DNA of 64,000 nt from Maniola hyperantus (GCF_902806685.2 NC_048538.1:12772001-12836000), one strand, 5' to 3'. Counted from the first letter of the stretch, positions 52,534 to 62,910 are shown. The notes: generated by a model not told the origin, from the sequence alone. A program made the numbers and translations.

Positions 52534-52713
52534 GAGCCTCAATAGCTCAACGGTTAATGTACGGACTGAAATCCGAAAGGTCGGCAGTTCAAACCCCACC
52601 CGTTGCACTATTGTCGTACCTACTCCTAGCACAAGCTTTACGCTTAGTTGAAGGGGAAACGGGAATTATATTATTCATGACTAGCATGGCTAATATTCTT
52701 ATTTAAAAAAAAG
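52534..52713 (+). mobile_element. SINE-3 copy, near complete
   Basis: GAGCCTCAATAGCTCAACGG (A box), GGACTGAAATCCGAAAGGTC, GGCAGTTCAAACCCC (B box), CTACTCCTAGCACAAGCTTT, TGAAGGGGAAACGGGAATTA and an A run. AAAGTC occurs just before (52525) and just after, the likely target duplication. Confidence 0.9.
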
Positions 52714-52718
52714 TCCAT

Positions 52719-52868
52719 ATAAAATGATTTCTCACGCGCCATTTTTACTCTATGGGTCAACTTTCATGTCAAAATTACGGTTCACCTTTAAAATAAGGAC
52801 TAAAATCGCACTTTTGACATGAAATTTGACACAAAAAGTTAAAATGCCGCGTGATAAATCATTTATTA
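52719..52868. mobile_element. Foldback MITE L, copy 2
   Basis: AAAATGATTTCTCACGCGCC, CAACTTTCATGTCAAAATTA on the left pair with TTTTGACATGAAATTTGACA.., GCCGCGTGATAAATCATTTA on the right. Central GGTTCACCTTTAAAATAAGG..CTAAAATCG is the loop side. Copy 1 is at 17068. Confidence 0.8.
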
Positions 52869-53568
52869 CGCATCATACGATGTTTTACGTAATTCAAATA
52901 TGTTAAATGGTTTTGTGTGAGATTTCCGTGATTATACAATCAGAATTAATTTCTCACTAGCAGTTATTCTGGTTTTGCACTTGGTTAAAAAAGGCAATAC
53001 CAAAAAAATTTGGTACAAAAAATGTGTTTGCGAAACCAATAATTAATCTATGAGAGAAAATAATAGTCAAAGAAAGTTTGTCAATTTTGGCGTGTATTAT
53101 ATTATGATAGTGGCAAGTTTCCTCACTCGTCACCTAATCCTGTGTTAATGAAACAATAAATTCGTATTCCGTGTATGAAGTAGCACTCGTCCAATATTTC
53201 CCCCACAAGTGACGCGTTGTCTCTCATTAACTTAATACGTTATGGTTTGTACTTTAGCAATATGTGCGAAATGAAATACTTACTATATACAGGATGTATA
53301 CAAATCAGTTTTTAGGGTTCCGTATTTTTTAATATCTGATTTTGTACTAAAAATCCAGAAATTAGTGTACCCACACATTAAGTATTTATATTTTCAAAAT
53401 AAAACATTATTTTTATAACTTCGTTAAATTAAAGTAATTAACAAATCTAATAACACATTTAAAATAATATATAACTTTCTTTTATTCGTTCTTGAATTTT
53501 TTTAAAGTAGTCATGTATAGCAGAAAACTTCGGTAAGATTGTGTCATGCCACGCACGTTCAATAATAA
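52869..53568. other. Unique AT-rich stretch
   Basis: TTTTAGGGTTCCGTATTTTT at 53311 may be the tip of a GTCY element. Nothing else recognised. Confidence 0.35.
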
Positions 53569-53761
53569 TCCATACGAAATAAATCCACAAGTGTCTCTGT
53601 CTGTCTTCATCCTCTGACCTATCCATTGAACCAATTTTGACAAAACTTTGTACCGAGATTGCATTCCGGAAAAACATAGGCTACTTTTCATTCTGGAAAA
53701 TCAAGAAGTTTCCATAGAAAAAACCTAAATCCACGCGGACGAAGTCACAAGCATCATCTTA
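53569..53761 (+). mobile_element. Helitron-like element, A type
   Basis: TCCATACGAAATAAATCCAC, TGACCTATCCATTGAACCAA, TTTGTACCGAGATTGCATTC, CATTCTGGAAAATCAAGAAG and CCACGCGGACGAAGTCACAA, GCATCAT; the final CTAG has mutated to CTTA. Two overlapping minus frames (53459-53691) fall inside and are artefacts. Confidence 0.8.
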
Positions 53762-54072
53762 TTAATTACAAGTATGCTCGAAAAGTACACCCTGTATTAT
53801 CACTCTCATCAACTAAATCGCCCCCGTACAAACGAGTTGACGTAACTCCGTCATATGCGGCCACTTGCTGTAATTTTATGTTCATCTTTAGGAGGCACGA
53901 CGATGCATCCACTAATTTACCAATATCAGGAACAAACATATGTATCATTACAGGCTACAGCTGTTTTGTTGGGTACGATTGTAATGTAATATTTGTGTTT
54001 CATATTATTATATTGTAAAGCTTGCTTTAATTATTTGGTCTCTTCAAACGTACAGTTATAATTAATAACTAT
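53762..54072. other. Unique stretch, nothing recognised
   Basis: A 60-codon minus frame (53766-53948) has no recognised domain. Confidence 0.35.
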
Positions 54073-54373
54073 TTTTAACCGACTTCAAAAAAAGGAGGAG
54101 GTTCTCAATTCGTCGGAATCTTTTTTTTTTTTTTTTTTACGCGAAAACGCCTGGACCGATTTTGAAAATTCTTTTTTTGTTTGAAAGGGTATACTTCAAA
54201 GTTGGTCCCATTTCAATTTGGTGAAGATCTGATGAACATCTTCGAAGATAGATACTGGAACTCCTCAACGGATAAGAGTAAATTGCTCGCGATCAGTGTA
54301 ATAGCTTAGTAAACAGTAGATTTTTAACCAGTCATAGCATAATTCCATGGAGCCACTAAAAATTGTGAAATAA
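54073..54373 (+). mobile_element. Repeat G, longest copy
   Basis: TTTTTAACCGACTTCAAAAA, GGAGGAGGTTCTCAATTCGT, a T run, TACGCGAAAACGCCTGGACC, GTTTGAAAGGGTATACTTCA, CAATTTGGTGAAGATCTGAT and ACTGGAACTCCTCAACGG. Its ACCGACTTC end recurs at the start of the adjacent inverted repeat. Class not identified. Confidence 0.65.
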
Positions 54374-54719
54374 AAAATTTTTACAAAAAAAATAAAAACC
54401 GACTTCGTTACACAAACACTAAAAATTGAAAAATAATTTAATTTATTACCGAATATATTATGTATACAAGAGTTAATATAGTTCCATAATAATATTTTTT
54501 GGGGTGCCAATGAGGTGCCATTGTGGAGTCCCATAAAAATATGAAGTCTAGACGATTCGCGCAGCTAAAGCTAATTGGCACCGGCACCAAAAAGTATTAT
54601 AATGGAACTATATTAACTCTTGTATACATAATATATTCGGTAATAAATTAAATTATTTTTCAATTTTTAGTGTTTGTGTAACGAAGTCGGTTTTTATTTT
54701 TTTTGTAAATTTTTTTTAT
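54374..54719. repeat. Long inverted repeat, arms about 130 bp
   Basis: The left arm (54374-54508) includes AATAAAAACCGACTTCGTTA, CACAAACACTAAAAATTGAA, ATTTATTACCGAATATATTA and GTATACAAGAGTTAATATAG. The right arm (54582-54719) is its reverse complement with very few changes. The spacer is about 70 bases. Ends carry the ACCGACTTC word of repeat G. The 89-codon minus frame overlapping the left arm is not a gene. Confidence 0.9.
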
Positions 54720-54854
54720 GAAGTAATCTGTTAAACAAAATTGTAATCCTATTTGGCCTTATTTAAAGTTTGATATTATGTAAAATTATATTATCTGTAA
54801 CGCTGTTGATTACAAATAAATAAATAAAATTTGTAAGTGTAAGTAATAAATGTA

Positions 54855-54914
54855 AGTTCCCATGGAACTTTCGAAATTTATATCCACGCGGACAAAGTGG
54901 CGGGCATCAGCTAG
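54855..54914 (+). mobile_element. Helitron-like 3' fragment, A type
   Basis: GTTCCCATGGAACTTTCGAA, ATCCACGCGGACAAAGTGGC and GGGCATCAGCTAG. The next Helitron begins two or three bases later. Confidence 0.8.
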
Positions 54915-54916
54915 TA

Positions 54917-55439
54917 TTTTAAATATATAAAAGAAAAAGGTGACTGACTGACTGACTGATTGACTAATCTATCAACGCATAGCTCAAACTACTGGACGGA
55001 TCGGGCTGAAATTTGGTAGTCAGATAGTTATTATGACGTAGACATCCATTAGGAAAGGATTTTTAAATTTTCAACCCCTAAGTGGGTAGAATCATCATCA
55101 TCAACCAATAGACGTCCACTGCTGGACATAGGTCTCTTGTAGGGACTTCCACACGCCACGGTCCTGCGCCGCCTGGATCCAGCGGCTCCCTGCGACTCGT
55201 CTGATGTCGTCCGTCCACCTAGTGGGGGGTCTTCCAACGCTGCGTCTTCCGGTGCGAGGTCGCCATTCCAGCACCTTGGGACCCCAACGTCTATCGGTTG
55301 TATGAACTATGTGCCCTGCCTATTGCCACTTCAGCTTCGCAACCCGTTGAGCTATGTCGGTTACTCTAGTTCCCTAAGAGGGTAGAATAGGGTTCCAAAA
55401 TTTGTGTAGACCACGCGGATGAAGTCGCAGGCATAAAGT
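54917..55439 (+). mobile_element. Helitron-like element, B type, interrupted by a LINE
   Basis: TTTTAAATATATAAAAGAAA, (GACT)n, CAACGCATAGCTCAAACTAC, GACGTAGACATCCATTAGGA and AATTTTCAACCCCTAAGTGG up to 55091; after the LINE it resumes with CCCTAAGAGGGTAGAATAGG, CACGCGGATGAAGTCGCAGG and GCATAAAGTA. The CTAG end is mutated. Confidence 0.85.
55092..55371 (-). pseudogene. RTE-like LINE reverse transcriptase C-terminus, nested insertion
   Basis: Minus-strand translation: RVTDIAQRVAKLKWQ-stop-AGHIVHTTDRRWGPKVLEWR, PRTGRRSVGRPPTRWTDDIR, RVAGSRWIQAAQDRGVWKSL, QETYVQQWTSIG and stop, then GATGATGATGA. This is the conserved C-terminal tail of RTE-type endonuclease/reverse transcriptases, nearly intact except one in-frame TAG. 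It is 5'-truncated (280 bp). The flanking 16-base direct repeats (55076-55091 and 55372-55387, one mismatch) are its target duplication, and the host is a Helitron. It is one of the youngest LINE pieces here. Confidence 0.92.
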
Positions 55440-57829
55440 AAAGTATAAGTACCTGCTTCTTTTAAAATGAGCTTATTTAGGTAATTTAATATCCTTAATT
55501 CCATCAACATTATGCACCATGACCACCATCATAATATGCTATTGCAATGGCGATTTTAGATAAAAAAAAACAATGGTTAATCCTCTTCAAGATTTCTTTT
55601 CAGACTGAAGGTATTTTCTTTTTATTGTTCGCAAATATTGTAAATATATGAGCGGGAATATCCAAGACACCACATGGGTCACTGCACTAGCTGTCCGAAG
55701 CAATACGCCGGACGTTAAGCAGAAAATTCCGTCCCCGCAAAGTTTTGATTGTCCAACGCAGATGGCATTCTTGCCCAACACATTCACCGAAATACTGAGG
55801 AGGATGCCGCATTTTATTGTGTTCATATCGACTAAGTTTACACTCTCGAACTCTTCGCAAGTGTCATTTGGCGTGCAACGTGACCGGACATACGTTTACC
55901 TTATCACTGATCATTTATTTGTTGGGGAGGTAATATTTTTATTGTTTCTACAAATTATCTTATCCATGCTACGATGGAGTAAACCATAAGAGCCGCATCG
56001 GATAGAGATAAGGTGCAATGACTAATCATTGCTAACATGCACCAGCACAATAGGTACTGATTTGATGAAGTCAATTATTTATTCATTCATGCACTTTTAA
56101 AAACTTATTTTTAAAACTAAAACATCATATAGGTACCTACGTACAATGAAAAGTCGTGCACAAAGGACAACGTATCTCTAGAGATTTCTTCCTTAAAATG
56201 TCTAAATGCCTTAAAATGTAGAAACATTTAATTTTGATACTGCCAAGTGCCAACTAGGAAGGTACTGAAATTTTACACAATAAATAAATAGATAAATAAT
56301 TGTATCTACCCTTTATGTTTTAAAATCACTTCAAGTTTTCAATAGTATAAGTAGACCATATTATGTAGTAGCCCTGTATGAAGTAAAATGTGAACCTAGT
56401 GTAAATTTAATATCCACAATAGGGCCAATATTTAAGTATAATTAAGGGAAACACGCATAACTTTCGTATCCTTCATGATAAACATCGCAAATGCAACTTC
56501 CGACCCTCGGTAATTTTTATCCCTTACACTAATTGTAATTTCATTGATAACACAGTTTACAGTTTGACCGGTCCATTAGCGCGAAACAAGGTGGCGTCCG
56601 CTCGGGCCTTTCAGGGGGTATTTATAACCTTTACTATAGTTGCGGCAATAATTTCATTAGTGGGGCACAACTAGAGGCCGGACAAGACAAATGGTTGCCA
56701 TTAGGGCCCTAACGACGGCCCTCGTCAGCCCCCCGAACTTTTAACGACGAGAATCAAAGTAAATACGCGGCATTATCTTGCCGATTTGGCACAATCATAC
56801 AATCCTGGCTGGGCAAGGGTTGGATACGCTAATAGGACGTGCGTCAGCAGGTGAGCCTGATTAACGCAGGTAACCAAGTGACCAGTGGCGAGTGGCGACT
56901 CACGGATTAATTCCTAAGATACGAAGGGGATTGCCAGGTAACATTAACTAACTATTGAATAAACGCAAATGATGGCTTATTAAGAAGATTGTATTCGGAG
57001 TGCTCTCCTTACAAACGCAGTTTGATTTTTGTATTTTAAATCTAAATTAATCAAAATCAATAAAATTTTGTGGACACGGTCTACAAGTTAATAGATTTCT
57101 GTATCAGGGGTTTATCAGACTTCCGTAAGGCCGCGATTACACCTGTAAGTTTTACTCACGTAAGTAGCTCACATGAGCTACTTATGGTTCGCATATATAT
57201 AAATAGATATACCTATGCAAACCAATCTGTTGAGTGTAAACTCATCATAACTTCTTATAACGCTTCCACCGCTGTTCCCGGGGGTCGCCGGGTGTGAATC
57301 AGTCGCATTTGTAGCGTTCCCGGGACACTCGTACGTTATAGTGTCCGGCCCGGGTCATTAGGGCCCATTCGTGGCGGAACTTCCTCGCTCACTATATGTG
57401 CTGGAAAAACGAGATACATACTGAGATTTCATTATTTACTATGTTTTATGTTCATTCATATATGTAAATGTTTTGTATGACGTTATTTTATCGCGGAAAC
57501 ATACTATGCATTTTCCTTAAATATCAAACGTACATTATAAAATTGTAAACGTATTAACAACACATTATAAACGTACATTGTAATTTTTTTTCAATAAATT
57601 AATTAACTCCTGTATGTATATTCGTCATTCTGTGCATACAGTACATACACTACATACTTAACAGTAGGTAGACACTAGACGGCAACGTTTATTCTAAGAA
57701 GTCTGCAATTGTAGGTACTTAAGTCAACCAGGAGGAAAACCGTTGAGAGGAATAAAAAATATAACACTAGAAATATGTAGATAAATGTAGAAACAGGAGG
57801 CTAAGAATGCACTTGTAACCCGACATATT
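55440..57829. other. Long unique stretch, no gene recognised
   Basis: The 113-codon + frame at 55648-55989 and the 79-codon minus frame inside it (55826-55587) overlap on opposite strands; neither has a recognised domain. An acceptor-like TTCTTTTCAG ends at 55603, but a stop follows it in the + frame. 56480-56960 and 57230-57380 are GC-richer and may be conserved non-coding DNA. Confidence 0.3.
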
Positions 57830-57865
57830 TTTTTAATACTCAGATACAAAGTTAGCCCTTGTCTT
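57830..57865 (-). mobile_element. SINE-1 tail fragment
   Basis: TTTTTTTAATACTCAGATAC and AAAGTTAGCCCTTG match the 3' end of SINE-1 (compare 1408); truncated after about 30 bases. Confidence 0.55.
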
Positions 57866-59762
57866 GATATGACGTAATTCAAATTCAAAGACGGATATCA
57901 ACTGATTATTATCAACTTTCAATCAAACTCAACGGTTTAAGTTCTATAGATACAAATCCTTAGCTCTTCACATAAAATGTTTCCCCAAACAAATAAGTAC
58001 AGTTTTCAATTCCTGTCTATTAGATTGTTTGTAGACGACCACTGCAAAGTGGACGCCACATCAAAACGAACCGTTTCGTTCGGTGCACCACAAAAGGGAT
58101 CGGGACTCGGGAGCGGCGAATCGACGCTTTTATTGTTCCCTCTGAGTGAAAAATACAAAACGCGCATCTCCAAATACCGTAATCTTTCTACATCAAACGA
58201 CGATTCCAAACCTTGATATTACACGCGTCATTTGAACAGTCTCAAAGACATTCCGCGCGGGGAAAAAATTAAAATAACAGAGCGAACAATGGGACCGAGC
58301 ACGAGGCAGTGCGCGACTGATTGCCGTGGAAATCGCATACACCGAGATCAAGGTGGCTTCGAAATTAAAAAATTCTTATCAAAGTTCTCTATACGTAATT
58401 TTTATTTCGTCTAAAATTAAATATGAAAGATAATATAGGTAATATGCACGTGAAGTTGAAATGAGTAGGTACCTACTCGCATTCTCTTTGTCATGACTTG
58501 AGAAAGTTTGGCATTTCTGTAATTCAATTTGACGGGATATAAGTATGTGCATAATATTATTTGTAAGTGATTTACAGTTAATAAATAAATTTAAAAACCT
58601 ATTTAGGCAGTGGATAATTTCAACATTTTAATTATTTGCATTTCTTTTTCAAAGATGTAATATGTTGCTTATTAGTCACCCCTATTTACTCCAATAAAAA
58701 TTACAAACTATAGCATGAGTGCAATATTACAGGGCTGCAGAAAAATTAAAATTGATTTATTTCAAAATCGAACGGGAAAATATTTGGAAGGAAGTGCCTT
58801 TCGGAAACCGTAGCAAATGTGCGCATTTGTCAGGTGCGGCTGCGGCGACACATGATGGATCCGCTGGCGGGCTCGCATTGTGCTCAATTTCCGAACGGTT
58901 ACCTCCCAATGCTGCCAACACTCGCAGATTTTAAACGCATCCCGCCATTTTGTGGCCCATTAGTCGAGGTGAAAGAGGCCGTGATTATGATTGATTGCGA
59001 AACGGCAACCTGACTTGTTGAATGGGCACGTGTGCACTCGCCTTATTTGTTGCAAACTTCGCACCGTCTATTTCGACACTTTGTTTGATTACAAAGTTGT
59101 TTCAGCGATGTGAAGCACTTGGATAATTACCTTGAGTGCGTCAGGAGTTATTACGTAAAATGAAATGTTAAAATTATTAAACTTTGCATCTAATTTATAT
59201 TTAAAATAATCCCAAGTAAGTACTTTAATTCTATAAAATATTGAAGCTTTATAGCAATATACCAAAATCTCACATGAATACAGTGTAGCATACACGAGAC
59301 GTACGTAGGTATCTATGTCTATGTGTACAGTAGTCAATACAGTCGGTCTTGTCGAAGTTATAATAAAATATGAGTCTGTATTGATTCGATCCAATGCACC
59401 CATTGTGAAGGCGATCGCCGCTGCATTCGAAGCAAATGGAGAATGAACGTAGATTAACAATTCGAAACTTCGCTTTAAGATGTTAATTTCAAAATGCCTG
59501 GCTGCCTCGATATTCACTTATTGAACTTAGAATGTAAGAACAGTAGTCTGGCTTTGTTTTCGGTTTGAACTAAATAATACTGAGTTTTCCCTTTATCTAC
59601 TAATTACTTAGTTAATTCTGAATTCAATTAGATAGTTATCCTGTTTGATCATTTTCATATTATGTCTGCAAGCATTCTATGCTATTCCCTGATTATGTGA
59701 TCCCACTTAATTAGTTTCTATATTTTAATAAAGCAATATTATAAGCAAGAGAAACAAATGGT
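57866..59762. other. Long unique stretch, no gene recognised
   Basis: 57960-58400 and 58780-59080 are GC-richer with overlapping frames on both strands. The longest frame of the window (minus, 59517-59089, 142 codons) starts with GTG rather than ATG and has no domain; a frame this long is expected about once by chance in DNA of this size and composition (rough calculation). Confidence 0.3.
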
Positions 59763-59859
59763 CAAAAAGTATCATCATCATCATCATCAACCTGTGGACA
59801 TCCACTGTTGGACATAGGCCTTCCCTAAAGAGCTCCACCACACCCGGTCCAAAAAGTAT
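59763..59859 (-). mobile_element. RTE-like LINE 3' end with target duplication
   Basis: CAAAAAGTAT at 59763-59772 and 59850-59859 brackets a 77-bp insert (59773-59849): (CAT)n, then CAACCTGTGGACATCCACTG, TTGGACATAGGCCTTCCCTA and AAGAGCTCCACCACACCCGG. This is the extreme 3' end of an RTE-like LINE, heavily 5'-truncated. Confidence 0.85.
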
Positions 59860-60080
59860 AGTATAAGTTTTAAATATATTTTTAATTTTACACACTTCAA
59901 CTTGGTTTACGAGAAGGTAAATCAGATCGATTTTAAATTTCTTCACGAAGTGAAATAATTTCTACTCCTGTAGAAAAGATTCGAGTGAGTAAAGTTTTTA
60001 AAAATCCTTGTCTTAAATTAAAACGAAGGAAGCAATTATTTTTTATCTACACGCACGAGTGAGCGCGGGGACACTAAGAC

Positions 60081-60434
60081 TAGGGTTGCCACCTGTATTA
60101 TTTAATGGACATTATTGTACTTTTTTCAGGCGAACGTAATTTATATTTTATGAAACCAATAACGTAAGTGAAAATATTTTATTTTTCATATTTTGACTTT
60201 TGAATGTTTTATTTTATTGTAATGTTTATAAATGTGTTATTTTTGGTTTCTGCTATCCATTCCCATTCCCGCCGCTTCAGCATTTACAGCGTTTTTTTCT
60301 CTGATAAATGCTAAGTCACGATACGATAGAAACCGAGCGTCCCGAAACTTAATATTATTTTATTCTCACACTTTAATTGTTTACCTTAGAAAAGCAAATG
60401 TACTTTATTAGCTAGAAAAACGGTGGCAACCCTA
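60081..60434. mobile_element. Possible TIR element, 13-bp perfect ends
   Basis: TAGGGTTGCCACC (60081-60093) is exactly inverted as GGTGGCAACCCTA (60422-60434). The 328 bp between are AT-rich with no coding capacity. No convincing target-site duplication is visible, so it remains a candidate. Confidence 0.55.
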
Positions 60435-60979
60435 ACCGGGACGCCGCGCCGCCCGGTGCGGCACTCGGGACACCGACGCATTGCACCCGCGGGACGCCAC
60501 AGTTAGTGCACACAAAAACTAAGATTCCGAGGGGAAATCTGCGCTTTTGTATACCTACGTACAATACGACGATTTTGGTTTACCTTGCTTTTTCAGAGAG
60601 CTGAAACTTATTTAGGTTTTAGTTATGTAACGGAAATTACACTTGTGGACCTTTTTGTTGAAGGGTTTGTTCGTTGCTTACATTTTATAACTGAATTTTA
60701 ATTTTGCTTAGGACGTATACCTAATCCTTGCTTGACCGTGATCACACCCAATGTGTAACAAACCGTACATATCTATTATATAGTGTCAATCATCATCATT
60801 GAGGGACACCAAGAGCATTTTAAAAGACAGGCTTTTGAGAAAACAAGATTGGGTATTTAAACAGGAATCGAAGCTGAAACTGTCTGCTTGCAAGGTAATA
60901 CCAGCCTATACTAGCTCCAATCTGTACTTGAATACTGCTATAGCTCTTTTATATCTATCTCAATAACTCGTTTACAGCA
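60435..60979. other. Unique stretch with a GC-rich edge
   Basis: 60434-60505 is strongly GC-rich (GACGCCGCGCCGCCCGGTGC). No gene or family recognised. Confidence 0.35.
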
Positions 60980-61062
60980 TAAAGCGTCATCATAATACAA
61001 CGCGAATGCGCGATCGTCGCATCGCTGATCGCGTGATCGCTTTGTATTAGGACGACGCCTTA
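60980..61062. mobile_element. Short foldback MITE
   Basis: TAAAGCGTCATCATAATACA (60980-60999) pairs with TGTATTAGGACGACGCCTTA (61043-61062) imperfectly. The centre has GCGATCGTCGCATCGC..GATCGCGTGATCGC, like the interior words of 26716-26945. Confidence 0.75.
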
Positions 61063-61499
61063 AAATCAAACATCCCACGTCTAGAGAAAGGGATACGTGG
61101 GAGGAGGTATCCAAATGTCTTTTTTATAATCTGTTTACTTGCCCCCGCACTTACCAGATAATCCCTTATGTTTACGTCGCTGATGTGCTTGCAGACGATT
61201 TTATAAACTTCACTGCTTGCATTTAAAGTCGTTATGTGAACTAATTTACATCTGAAAAGGATAGTTACTTTTTAATAATATACCTAGGTATTTTTCTACG
61301 TTGACTATCAGCGTTATTTAATTGGTTATTATTTACTACTTACTTATTTCTATTTTAACTGACAATATTTTGTACAGAGATAGCTTACATTCCGGAGATG
61401 CTTATGAATTACTTTTTGGCATAATATAAAACATAAATAACATAAAATAACGCTGAAATACTTTAATATAAGTGTGATTTTGTACGTTGAGTAATCGTT
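61063..61499. other. Unique AT-rich stretch
   Basis: TTGTACAGAGATAGCTTACA at about 61370 may be a Helitron remnant. Nothing else. Confidence 0.35.
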
Positions 61500-61729
61500 C
61501 TAGATGATGCCCGCGACTTCGTCCGCGTGGATTTTGGTTTTTGAAAAATCCCTTGGGAACTCTTTGATTTTCCGGCATCAAAATAAGCCTATGTCCTTCC
61601 TCGGGATTCAAGCTATTTCTATACCAAATTTCAACAAAATCGGTTAAAAGGACGGGCCATGAAAAGCTAGCAGACAGACAGACAGACAGACGGATACACA
61701 TACTATCGCATTTATAATATTAGTATGGA
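61500..61729 (-). mobile_element. Helitron-like element, A type, full length
   Basis: CTAGATGATGCCCGCGACTT, CGTCCGCGTGGATTTTGG, CTTTGATTTTCCGGCATCAA, TATACCAAATTTCAACAAAA, GGGCCATGAAAAGCTAGCAG, (ACAG)n and ATTTATAATATTAGTATGGA. TAGTATGGAT is repeated once more just outside. The base before CTAG is T, an exception to the usual A. The 99-codon minus frame inside is repeat translation, of a kind often mis-annotated as protein. Confidence 0.9.
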
Positions 61730-62324
61730 TTAGTATGGATATGAAAATTCGTTTACTGACACATCAGCATCCAGCCTAAATAAACCCTTGGACCTAGAAA
61801 AGTGAAAACACTGAGGTTTACTTTATAATATAGACAAGAAAGGCTGGATTTTCCATATTATATCTAAATAAAAGTAATAAACGTAAACCAAACCGTTAAA
61901 ACACTAATAATGCAATAAAATAACCGATAGGTAAACAACTCGGAAGGGAAAGAGAACTAAATACATTATAAGCCTAATTCCACCGAAGACGGAGCGTTTA
62001 ACAAAGTTTAACTGAACATAAAATTTTATTAACCCATATATGAAATAGTGGGACAATTCTATAGGTATCCGCGAATCTTTTCGAGTCATTAGACGCGTTT
62101 TTATTACACAATGATAATAAACATGTCGTAAGATATCGTCTGAAAACATTCGTGGAATTAGTTCCCCCGCTATCGGGACGACTCTATTATTACGATTATT
62201 GTATTCGACATAATAGATTTGGAGCGAAGGTATGTTTGTGGATATGGTATGTTTCTAATTCGAACCACGAGGATATAGACCGTCTTTTTGGCTTTCGTTT
62301 TCTCCTCCAATGGTTACCTTCAAG
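61730..62324. other. Unique AT-rich stretch
   Basis: No repeat or gene recognised. Confidence 0.4.
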
Positions 62325-62435
62325 TCAAGAGTAAATAGGCATCTTTTAGGCAAGCGCGCTTCATCTTAAGCTGCATCATCACTTGTCAGCAAGTCTGATT
62401 GCAGTCAAGCGCTAGTCTAAAAATTAAAAAAAAGT
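62325..62435 (+). mobile_element. LINE 3' tail, family K, with poly(A)
   Basis: AAGTCAAGAGTAAATAGGCA, TCTTTTAGGCAAGCGCGCTT, CATCTTAAGCTGCATCATCA, GATTGCAGTCAAGCGCTAGT and CTAAAAATT plus A run. The best of three copies. Confidence 0.75.
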
Positions 62436-62491
62436 AGTAAGCTGTATAGGTACTTAATCTTGTTAGTAGTAGGTATTGTTATATCTATTTT

Positions 62492-62700
62492 TTGGGTTCC
62501 GTACCTCAAAAGGTAAAAAGGAACCTTTACAGAATCATTTCGTTGTCTGACTGTCTGTCTATATGTCTATCAAGTCCCCTTTCCACAAAACGTTATCTGA
62601 TAGAATTTAATATATAATATTAAGAACTATGGTCCCTTGGAGCTGTAAAAATCAAGCTCCTAAGTCAACGCAATAAAAAAAATCTATTTAACTAAACTAT
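62492..62700 (+). mobile_element. GTCY element, variant, 5' part
   Basis: GGGTTCCGTACCTCAAAAGG, TAAAAAGGAACC, TTTCGTTGTCTGACTGTCTG; then it diverges from the other copies (AAGAACTATGGTCCCTTGGA, TAAGTCAACGC). Perhaps a different subfamily sharing the 5' end. Confidence 0.6.
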
Positions 62701-62910
62701 ACATTCTTACTCTGTGCCAGAAGTTTGTGCCATACGTTGAAATTTCAGTCAGTCTGTGTCTTGTTTTAAAAATAATAGACTTAATGAATTCTAACGGTAG
62801 GTATATAATCTATAAAATAACAAAAAACCGAAAAATCATTTAAGTTACCTTAACCACACGGTTCACTTAGAACCAGAAGCCGGGTATTATTTATTGCTTA
62901 CAATTTTGCT

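Noticed and set aside
55587..55989. 113-codon + frame overlapping a 79-codon minus frame
   Set aside because: Both strands are open over the same DNA and neither protein is recognised. The nearby acceptor-like TTCTTTTCAG is followed by a stop in the + frame.
59089..59517. Longest open frame in the window, 142 codons on the minus strand
   Set aside because: It begins with GTG, has no recognisable domain, and at this AT content roughly one such frame is expected by chance in 64 kb over six frames.
61402..61701. 99-codon minus frame with LSVCLSASFSWPVLLTDF-like sequence
   Set aside because: This is translated A-type Helitron sequence. Similar frames occur in other copies (e.g. 6273-6548, 63421-63639) and are not genes.
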